Below are positions 57,831 through 64,000 of a stretch of 64,000 bases of DNA, in pieces (the stretch's first letter is position 1; every line of letters starts with the position of its first letter). The notes beneath the pieces are model-generated. The model worked only from the letters and a program-made list of their open reading frames with translations, was not told the origin of the DNA and did not search any database. The position numbers and the translations under genes are program-made. Origin of the DNA: Sphingopyxis sp. GW247-27LB (lineage in GTDB: Bacteria > Pseudomonadota > Alphaproteobacteria > Sphingomonadales > Sphingomonadaceae); NCBI RefSeq assembly GCF_002277025.1, contig NZ_NIWD01000009.1, positions 180,841 through 244,840 of the forward strand, read 5' to 3'.

Positions 57831-58313
57831 ATGGATCACGCGATCACTATCCTGCTCTGGTTCTCGGTCGTCGCCTGCGGCCTGCTCGCCGGGCTCTATT
57901 TCGCTTTCTCGGCGTTCGTGATGACGGCGCTCGGCCGCATCGACACGACCGCCGGCGTCGCGGCGATGAACAGCATCGACGCCGCGATCCTGCGCTCGCC
58001 GTTCATGCCGCTCTTCCTCGGCAGCAGCCTGTCGAGCCTCGCGCTCGCGATCATCGCGCTTCTCGGATGGGACCGGCCCGGCGCCCCGGCGATGCTCGCG
58101 GGCGGCCTCCTCTATTTCGCCGGCATGTTCGTCGTCACGATGCTGTTCAACGTCCCCCGCAACAATGCGCTCGCTGCGAGCGATCCGGCGAGCGCGGCCG
58201 GCGCGGAGCTGTGGGCGCGCTATCTGCGCGAATGGACCGCGTGGAACCATGTCCGCACGATCGCCTCGACCACGGCGCTGATCCTCTTCGTGATCGCGCT
58301 GCTCGCGCGCTGA
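57831..58313 (+). CDS. DUF1772 family membrane protein
   Basis: 160 residues with four membrane helices. The family pattern is seen in FSVVACGLLAGLYFAFSAFV, MFVVTMLFNVPRNNAL and WARYLREWTAWNHVRTIAST. DUF1772 is related to anthrone oxygenase-like proteins. The bacterial function is unknown. The region before it (57750-57830) and after it (58314-58453) shows no gene. Confidence 0.85.
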   Translation: MDHAITILLWFSVVACGLLAGLYFAFSAFVMTALGRIDTTAGVAAMNSIDAAILRSPFMPLFLGSSLSSLALAIIALLGWDRPGAPAMLAGGLLYFAGMFVVTMLFNVPRNNALAASDPASAAGAELWARYLREWTAWNHVRTIASTTALILFVIALLAR

Positions 58314-58453
58314 CAGGCGCCTTTTTCGCCTGTCCCGCCGCGGGACATTTCGCCCGCGGCGCAACTTTTTGTTCGTATCTCGCGGCTTAAGAGGGTCAGC
58401 GTGGGTCGCGCGCGAATCGGTCGCGCGGGGCGGCACCGGATTCCGACGCGCGC

Positions 58454-59590
58454 ATGAAACCCGAACTGCATCTTACGCCCGGCATCGCCTGGCTCGATCC
58501 GCTGGCTGAACGGCCGGCCGGGCCGGGGCGCAATTTCTGGGCCGGGCTGATCGCCGCGGTGATCGTCGCCTCGCTGGCGATGGCCCTGGGAAGCGGGCAG
58601 TTGCGCGCCTACACGCCGCATTTCGGCCCCTATAGCGTCAGCGTGCCGCTCGACTTCAAGCCCTATGACCCGCAGCGCTGGGCGATCATGAACGCCGGAA
58701 GCTATGCCGACGCGCTGAAGATCGATCCGACGCTGCCCGATCCCGCGAGCGTCGGATATGCCGATGCCACCGGACAGCCGCCCGCCGACCCCGCGACGCT
58801 GCAACAGGAAGCGTTCGTCGGCCCGCCCGCCAAATCCTATGTCTTTCGCGGCGCGACCGCGCTCGACCGCGAGCGAGCGCATTATTGCCTGACCGCCGCC
58901 ATTTATTACGAGGCGGCGTCCGAAAGCGACGACGGGATGCGCGGGGTCGCGCAGGTCGTGCTCAACCGCGTCCGCCACCCGAGCTTCCCCAACACCGTCT
59001 GCGGCGTCGTCTTCCAGGGGTCGCAGCGTCCGGGCGTCTGCCAGTTCACCTTCGCCTGCGACGGCGCGATGGCGCGGGCGCCCGAAAAGCGGAACTGGCT
59101 GCGCGCGAGCCGTATCGCCTCGGCGGCGCTCGGCGGATATGTCTTTTCCGGCGTCGGCCTCGCGACCCATTATCACACGCAGGCGATCTGGCCGCGCTGG
59201 GGCAAGAGCCTGGTGATGACCAATATCGTCGGCGCGCATATCTTTCACCGCTGGCGCGGGCGCTGGGGGATGCCCGACGCGTTCCGCGCGCCCTATCTCG
59301 GCCGCGAGCCGGCACCGGGGCCTTATCTGCCGGTCGCCGAGCAGATCGCGGCGCGCGCGAAGGGCGCGGTGCCGGCCGCGCTGCTTCCCGAAACCGCCGC
59401 CGCGCCGCTCCCGGACGTCGCGGCCGCCCCGATGCCCGGCGCGCTGGCGCAGCAGGGGCGCGACATTGGTACGCCGGTCACCGCCGCCCGGCAGCCGGCA
59501 TCGCCGCCGCCCACCTATGCCGACCCGCGGCTCAACCAGTCGGGCCAGATCCGCGACGAGTTCAAGGGCAGCGGGGAGTGGATTCGTTGA
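58454..59590 (+). CDS. SleB-type cell wall hydrolase, membrane-anchored
   Basis: 378 residues. One membrane helix (about 34-52, IAAVIVASLAMALGSGQL) suggests a signal anchor with the catalytic part in the periplasm. The hydrolase_2 domain starts at CLTAAIYYEAASESDDGMR, which includes the catalytic glutamate (E in YYEAA). It continues VVLNRVRHPSFPNTVCGVV and QFTFACDG, and ends at NIVGAHIFHRW. The C-terminal 90 residues are Ala/Pro-rich and disordered. SleB proteins in proteobacteria cut peptidoglycan; the exact bond is inferred from the family. Confidence 0.9.
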   Translation: MKPELHLTPGIAWLDPLAERPAGPGRNFWAGLIAAVIVASLAMALGSGQLRAYTPHFGPYSVSVPLDFKPYDPQRWAIMNAGSYADALKIDPTLPDPASVGYADATGQPPADPATLQQEAFVGPPAKSYVFRGATALDRERAHYCLTAAIYYEAASESDDGMRGVAQVVLNRVRHPSFPNTVCGVVFQGSQRPGVCQFTFACDGAMARAPEKRNWLRASRIASAALGGYVFSGVGLATHYHTQAIWPRWGKSLVMTNIVGAHIFHRWRGRWGMPDAFRAPYLGREPAPGPYLPVAEQIAARAKGAVPAALLPETAAAPLPDVAAAPMPGALAQQGRDIGTPVTAARQPASPPPTYADPRLNQSGQIRDEFKGSGEWIR

Positions 59591-59636
59591 AGCAATCGTC
59601 CTAGCATTCGCGCTTCACCAGACAGGGAGGCATCCC

Positions 59637-60023
59637 ATGGGACATGTGAAAGGCATCGGCGGGCTCTTCTTCCGGTCGCGCGACCCTGCGGCGCTCAAGA
59701 CATGGTATCAGCAGCGGCTCGGCGTCGGTGGCGGCTGCAGCGCCGACGACAGCGTGCCGCCCAACGAATGGGTATGGAACGTCACCGCCGGTCCGCTCGT
59801 CTTCGAACCCTTCAAGGCCGACAGCGATTATTTCACCGCCGACCGCCAGCATATGATCAATTTCCGCGTCGACGATCTCGACGCGGTGCTCGAACCCTTC
59901 CGCGCCGCTGGCGAGGAGATCATCACCAAGGACGAGTGGAACGACCCCGCGACCGGCCGTTTCGCGCGGGTGCACGATCCGGAGGGCAATCCGATCGAGC
60001 TGTGGGAGCCGCCGGCGGGCTGA
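59637..60023 (+). CDS. VOC (glyoxalase/bleomycin resistance) superfamily protein
   Basis: 128 residues forming one paired beta-alpha-beta-beta-beta VOC unit. The start MGHVKGIGGLFFRSRDPAAL and the closing VHDPEGNPIELWEPP (with the metal-binding glutamate E) are standard. It could isomerise or bind a small compound; the substrate is unknown. The ATG at 59637 follows GGGAGG at good spacing. A family B palindrome follows the stop. Confidence 0.88.
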   Translation: MGHVKGIGGLFFRSRDPAALKTWYQQRLGVGGGCSADDSVPPNEWVWNVTAGPLVFEPFKADSDYFTADRQHMINFRVDDLDAVLEPFRAAGEEIITKDEWNDPATGRFARVHDPEGNPIELWEPPAG

Positions 60024-60049
60024 TGTTCTTGTCTGGCTGAGCCAGACGC

Positions 60050-60130
60050 GGCACCGGCCCGCTCCCCCACCCGGCCTCCCATAGAATACTATGTCGGGAG
60101 GCCGCCGGGTGGGGGGAGCGGGCCGGTGCC
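60050..60130. repeat. Intergenic palindrome, family B (second copy)
   Basis: The arms start GGCACCGGCCCGCTCCCCCA at 60050, as in the copy at 4989, and end at 60130. The right arm has two small insertions relative to the first copy, so this one is slightly degraded. It lies between the VOC gene and the convergent HerA-like gene. Confidence 0.92.
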
Positions 60131-60154
60131 GCCTTCGCCGTCAGGCGAAGAAAA

Positions 60155-61867
60155 TCAACGCCCCTGGCTGCGCCAGCGCTTGACCACCCGGTCGAGGATT
60201 TCGACCTCGCCGCCCGTATCGCGCCATAGCTTCGAGAATAGCGGGTCGCTCGACGCCGGGCGCTTGTCCTCTTCGAGCGTGTCGAGATAGACGCGGATCG
60301 GGATCGAGACGCCTTCGCCGCAGACGATGCACTCGCGGTTGCGCAGCGCCGGGATCGAATCGATGAAACCGCGCGCGCCCTCGGGCATCGCGGCCTTGAC
60401 GAAATGCTGGTCGCGCTCGTTGTTGAGGCGCATCGAGATGATCGTGCCGCACTGCGACAGCACGCCTTCGGCGAGGTCCGACGGGCGCTGGGTGATCAGG
60501 CCGAGCGACACGCCATATTTGCGGCCTTCCTTGGCGATCCGCTCGAGAATCTTGCGCACCGCCTGCCCCTGGCCGACGTCCTTTGCCGGGATGTAGCGGT
60601 GCGCCTCCTCGCAGACGAGCAGGATCGGCCGCTGCGGCTCGCCGCGCGACCAGATCGCATAGTCGAAGGTCAGGCGCGACAGCACCGCGACGACGACGCT
60701 GGTGATGTCCGAAGGCACCCCCGACACGTCGATGATCGAGATCGGGCGCCCGTCCGAGGGCAGGCGGAAGATCTTGCCGATGAAGGCCGCCATCGTATCG
60801 GCGACGAGCATGCCCGAAAACATGAAATTATAGCGCGGATCGGCGCGCATTTCCTCGATCTTGCCCTTGATCCGCATAAAGGGCGCCGACGAGGTCGCCT
60901 TGTCGAGCTTGCCCATCTCGTTCGACAGGATGGCGAGCAGGTCGGAGAGCAGATAGGGGATCGGCGAATCGACCGTGAGCTTGGTCATCCCTTCGGCCAG
61001 GCGGTTCTTTTGCCGCGCCTGGAGCAGGCATTTGGCGAGCACGTCGCAGTCGCCCTGCCGTTCGCGACCCTCGCTGGTGACGAAGACCTCGCAATGTTCC
61101 TCGAAGTTCATCAGCCAATAGGGCATCGCGAGATTGTCGACGTCGAACAGCGCGCCGGTGCCCTTGAAGGCAGCCGAATATTCGCCGTGCGGGTCGATCA
61201 TCACGATATGGCCCTGCGGCGCGAGTTCGCAGATCCTATGGAGGATCAGCGCCGCGCTCGTCGATTTGCCGGTGCCGGTCGAACCCAATAGCGCGAAATG
61301 CTTGCCGAGCATCGCGTCGACATAGAGCGAGCCGCGGATATCCTTGGTCGGATAGACGGTTCCGATCTCGACATGCGCGCGCTCGTCGGCGGCATAGATC
61401 TGCTTCAAATCGGCGCTGGTCGCCGCATAGACCTCGCTGCCCGGCACCGGATAGCGGGTGACGCCGCGGCGGAAATTGTGGATGCGCCCGGTCAGCTTCT
61501 CCTCGTCGCCCTCGCCGAGGAAGTCGACCGAGGCGACGATCACGCCCCTGTCGCCTTCGTGAAGTTGCTGGTCGCGGATACTGGCGAGAAGCCAGACGTT
61601 GCCGACGCGGACCTTGATCTGGGCGCCGACCTGGCCCGCCATCGCGACCGCGGGGTCGCCCGACCCCGCAAGCCGGCCGATCGCTCCCGCGTCGAGGATG
61701 ATGCGCGAGGTCGAACCCGCGATGTCGATCACTTCGCCGACGAGCAGCTCGTCGCGATGATGCGCCGTCACCGCCGCGATGGGCGCGACGGTCCCGCCAC
61801 CGGCGAGGCGCACGGTTTGCGCGGCCGTCTGATCGCCGGCGCTGAACCCGCCGCTCTGCATGTCCAT
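60155..61867 (-). CDS. HerA-like (DUF87) ATPase
   Basis: 570 residues. A FtsK/HerA-type motor domain has Walker A LGSTGTGKSTSAALILHRI and Walker B ILLVCEEAHRYIP, an arginine-finger region after LITQRPSDLAEGVLSQCGT, and an N-terminal beta-barrel (HAS-like) domain about residues 30-170. Archaeal HerA works with nuclease NurA. No nurA, SIR2 or other nuclease is adjacent here, and such stand-alone genes are common in alphaproteobacteria. Function is unclear, possibly DNA translocation or repair. The ATG at 61867 is chosen; another in-frame ATG lies two codons downstream. Confidence 0.9.
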   Translation of the reverse strand: MDMQSGGFSAGDQTAAQTVRLAGGGTVAPIAAVTAHHRDELLVGEVIDIAGSTSRIILDAGAIGRLAGSGDPAVAMAGQVGAQIKVRVGNVWLLASIRDQQLHEGDRGVIVASVDFLGEGDEEKLTGRIHNFRRGVTRYPVPGSEVYAATSADLKQIYAADERAHVEIGTVYPTKDIRGSLYVDAMLGKHFALLGSTGTGKSTSAALILHRICELAPQGHIVMIDPHGEYSAAFKGTGALFDVDNLAMPYWLMNFEEHCEVFVTSEGRERQGDCDVLAKCLLQARQKNRLAEGMTKLTVDSPIPYLLSDLLAILSNEMGKLDKATSSAPFMRIKGKIEEMRADPRYNFMFSGMLVADTMAAFIGKIFRLPSDGRPISIIDVSGVPSDITSVVVAVLSRLTFDYAIWSRGEPQRPILLVCEEAHRYIPAKDVGQGQAVRKILERIAKEGRKYGVSLGLITQRPSDLAEGVLSQCGTIISMRLNNERDQHFVKAAMPEGARGFIDSIPALRNRECIVCGEGVSIPIRVYLDTLEEDKRPASSDPLFSKLWRDTGGEVEILDRVVKRWRSQGR

Positions 61868-61949
61868 CCCAATGCCCCGCCTGTTGTCAGTCCCGACACC
61901 GGTATCGCACCGGATGGTAAAGAAAGCGCTTATGCTGCTTTTTTGGGGT

Positions 61950-62723
61950 TCAGCGCCGCCGGAAGATCGCCGAAGCGCCATAGCCGAGGACGAGCGACAG
62001 GAGGACCGCGGTCAGGCCATAGAGAAAGCCGTGGCGCTGCGCCGCGAGCGCGACGAAGCGTTCGAACCCCGCCTTGCGGATCTCGACGTCGCGCGAGGCG
62101 ACCGCGATGACGCGGCCCTTGCTGATCAGGTAGGTTTCGGCGCGGTAATTGCCGACCGGAACGCGCGCCGGCACGGGAATGCGCGCGCGATAGAGCACCC
62201 CTTCGCTGATCTCCACCGCGCGGGGGTTTTCATAGAAAAGGCCGAGCCGGCGATAGAGATCGATCAGCCCGCCCTCGAAGCGTTCGAGCTTCTTCGCTTC
62301 GGAAAAGCCCGTCGGCGACATCGACAGGTTGCTGAGCCCGAGTTCGAAGATCGCCGCGGTACGCTCGTCGACCAGCTTGTCGATCGGGCGCGACGATCCG
62401 ATCGCATAGAAGCCGGGCGAGGTGCGCAGGCGAATGCTGCTGGCGTTCACCCAGATGCCCGCGACGCGCTGTTTCTCGCGCAGCACGATCGGACGCACCG
62501 GCCCTTTCAGCACGACGACGATATCAGCGCGGTCGTCGGGCAGGCGCTGGCCCGGATAGAGGATCGCGCCGAACAGCAGCAGTTCCTCGCCCGTGAAGCT
62601 GTACTGGATGTCGATCGCGCGGTTCGACACGTCGGGCACCAGCCGCGGGTCGGCCGCCTGCACGCTCCCGGCGGGCAACAGCGTGGCGGCAAGCCCCAGC
62701 AGCAAGGCGGCCAGGCGCGTCAT
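61950..62723 (-). CDS. TIGR02186 family membrane-anchored periplasmic protein
   Basis: 257 residues. A signal peptide (LLLGLAATLLPAGSVQA) is followed by a periplasmic beta-rich domain (DIQYSFTGEELLLFGAILY, IVVVLKGPVRPIVLREKQ) and a C-terminal helix (FLYGLTAVLLSLVLGYGAS). TIGR02186 proteins of unknown role are nearly always coupled to a TauE/SafE exporter. Here they overlap by four bases, so the two probably form one export complex or a regulated pair. Confidence 0.88.
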   Translation of the reverse strand: MTRLAALLLGLAATLLPAGSVQAADPRLVPDVSNRAIDIQYSFTGEELLLFGAILYPGQRLPDDRADIVVVLKGPVRPIVLREKQRVAGIWVNASSIRLRTSPGFYAIGSSRPIDKLVDERTAAIFELGLSNLSMSPTGFSEAKKLERFEGGLIDLYRRLGLFYENPRAVEISEGVLYRARIPVPARVPVGNYRAETYLISKGRVIAVASRDVEIRKAGFERFVALAAQRHGFLYGLTAVLLSLVLGYGASAIFRRR

Positions 62724-63676
62724 TGCACGGTATAGATTTCTTCGGGGCGGATGAAGAGGTCGACCCCCATGCGCAGCGCCACGAGAAGGACGATCACCGC
62801 GAGCAGCAGCCGCAGATATTCGGGCCGAACCGACTGGGCGAAGCGCGCGCCGACCTGCGCGCCGGTGACGCTGCCGAGCAGCAGCAACCCCGCGAGCACG
62901 ATGTCGACCGCACCCGTCGTCATCGCATGCACCATCGTCGTCGCGATCGTCACGAACAATATCTGGAACAGCGAGGTGCCGACGACCACCTGCGTCCCCA
63001 TGCCGAGCAGATAGACCATCGCGGGAACCATGATGAAGCCGCCGCCGACGCCGAGCAGCATCGTCAATATCCCGACCCCCATGCCGAGCAGCAGCGGCGC
63101 GAGCGGCGAGATATAGAGGCCCGAGCGATAGAAGCGCCAGCGCAGCGGCAGGTTGGCGACCATCGGGTGATGGCGGCGCTTGCGCGGGGGCGGCGGTATC
63201 CCCGCCTTCATCGCCCGCAGCGAGCCCCACGCCTCGCGCCCCATGATCGTGCCGACCGATCCCAGCATCGCGACATAGAGGATCGAGATCACCGTATCGA
63301 TCTGTCCCCAGGCGGTCAGCAGCTCGAACAGCCCCGCGCCGATCACCGACCCGACAAGGCCACCCGCGACGAGCACCGCGCCCATGCGCAGGTCGACGCC
63401 ATCGCGCTCGAGGTAGGCCATCGTCCCCGACACGCTGGCGCCCGTGACCTGCGTCGCCGCCGATGCCGCGGCCACCGTCGGCGGAATCCCGTAAAAGATC
63501 AGCAGCGGCGTGGTCAGGAAGCCGCCGCCGACGCCGAACATGCCCGACAGAAAGCCGACCCCGCCGCCGAGCAGGATGATGAACAGCGCGTTGACCGACA
63601 GGTTGGCGACAGGAAGATAGAGATCCAAGAACAGGCCCCGACGCGTGATGCCGGCGCCCGGGCGGCGCCGATTCAT
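62720..63676 (-). CDS. TauE/SafE family sulfite/anion exporter
   Basis: 318 residues with eight predicted membrane helices. Two family repeats show the glycine-rich GVGFLSGMFGVGGGFLTTPL (about 38-57) and ILTMLLGVGGGFIMVPAMVY. Substrates include sulfite, sulfoacetate and other organosulphur anions; which one here cannot be told. A basic cytoplasmic loop (PPPRKRRHHP) lies between the repeats. The stop overlaps the TIGR02186 gene start. Confidence 0.93.
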   Translation of the reverse strand: MNRRRPGAGITRRGLFLDLYLPVANLSVNALFIILLGGGVGFLSGMFGVGGGFLTTPLLIFYGIPPTVAAASAATQVTGASVSGTMAYLERDGVDLRMGAVLVAGGLVGSVIGAGLFELLTAWGQIDTVISILYVAMLGSVGTIMGREAWGSLRAMKAGIPPPPRKRRHHPMVANLPLRWRFYRSGLYISPLAPLLLGMGVGILTMLLGVGGGFIMVPAMVYLLGMGTQVVVGTSLFQILFVTIATTMVHAMTTGAVDIVLAGLLLLGSVTGAQVGARFAQSVRPEYLRLLLAVIVLLVALRMGVDLFIRPEEIYTVQ

Positions 63677-63737
63677 GCGACCCTAGACGATTTTTCCGGG
63701 CCGGGGAATCGGCTGCGCGCCTATGGCCGCGCGATTT

Positions 63738-64000
63738 TCAAAAGTCGGCCGCCAGCGTCACTGCGAGCCCGCTCGCGGGGCGCGCATCGCCCGCGACGCG
63801 CTGCCGCCAGTCGACCGCGATCCGGCTGCCCTGCCCGACGTCGGGCAGGCGCAGGGTCAACCGAGGGCCGACGTCGACCCGCGATGCGCCGGGCTGCGCC
63901 GCGGCAACCGCCAGCCCGCCGAGCCGCAGCGGCGCGTCCCTGCCAACCGCGTGATCGACGACGACCGCGGCCTCGGCGAAGCCGTCGCGGCGATGGGCGC
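63738..64000 (-). CDS. C-terminal part of a probable outer-membrane beta-barrel protein (5' end outside window)
   Basis: 86 residues plus stop at 63738-63740. The tail is made of alternating polar and hydrophobic strands (VDVGPRLTLRLPDVG, RIAVDWRQRVAG, SGLAVTLAADF) and ends in phenylalanine, the mark recognised by the BAM complex. The pattern resembles the barrel end of large export or adsorption proteins such as NfrA or BcsC, but too little is visible to name it. It is 61 bp from the TauE start on the same strand. Confidence 0.7.
   Translation of the reverse strand, partial: AHRRDGFAEAAVVVDHAVGRDAPLRLGGLAVAAAQPGASRVDVGPRLTLRLPDVGQGSRIAVDWRQRVAGDARPASGLAVTLAADF

Noticed and set aside
63738-64000. 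Naming the truncated gene as bcsC or nfrA
   Set aside because: Only the last 86 residues are visible; barrel ends look alike across many families.

Overview
The window is a high-GC, gene-dense stretch of chromosome with about 69 protein genes, one tRNA and no rRNA, phage, insertion sequence or CRISPR array. Gene content and intergenic sequence point to an alphaproteobacterium of the Sphingomonadaceae, probably Sphingopyxis or a close relative. The indicators are an isolated crtZ, the rimP-nusA-ylxR-infB-rbfA translation genes, a TonB-dependent receptor beside a PepSY protein, a B3 metallo-beta-lactamase, and intergenic palindromes of the kind common in sphingomonads. The genus is inferred from these features, not from alignment.

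Layout. Positions 1-6.7 kb hold an exported serine hydrolase, a glutathione transferase, crtZ, leuCD, a quinone-oxidoreductase-like protein and a DUF167 protein. Positions 6.7-10 kb (minus strand) hold sdhC-sdhD-sdhA, followed by an unknown exported protein where sdhB would be expected. Positions 10-18.2 kb hold a DMT exporter with a divergent Lrp regulator, alanine dehydrogenase, a soluble globin-like chemoreceptor, an SDR/B3 beta-lactamase/prmA operon and phhA. Positions 18.3-26.1 kb form one long minus-strand run: sterol desaturase, DUF2946, TonB receptor, PepSY, Crp-like regulator, modA, modB, modC. Positions 26-40.4 kb are mostly housekeeping: ligA, recN, bamD, a cyclophilin, tRNA-Asn, nadK, moaA, an EAL phosphodiesterase, mfd and sdhE.

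Positions 40.7-56.6 kb carry the translation/RNA block (pnp, rpsO, truB, then rbfA, infB, ylxR, nusA, rimP, all minus strand). It is split between truB and rbfA by about 5.6 kb of other genes. That insert includes a nitric-oxide response cluster: an NsrR-type regulator divergent from a truncated haemoglobin, a small membrane protein and a DUF1971 protein, with two similar operator-like sequences between them. It also carries a WS/DGAT acyltransferase, a YceI protein and thymidine kinase. Positions 57-64 kb hold an ABC ATPase, DUF1772, a SleB-type cell-wall hydrolase, a HerA-like ATPase, a TIGR02186/TauE pair and the end of a probable outer-membrane beta-barrel gene.

The most interesting points are these. 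(1) A 78-bp palindrome of a dispersed intergenic family lies inside truB, in frame, adding about 26 residues. (2) At least seven further palindromes from several families lie in intergenic gaps. (3) The NsrR cluster carries paired operators. (4) A TonB/PepSY/DUF2946 module is physically joined to a molybdate ABC transporter through a Crp-like regulator. (5) The chemoreceptor's globin-like domain appears to lack the proximal histidine. No clearly new multi-gene defence or mobile system was found.
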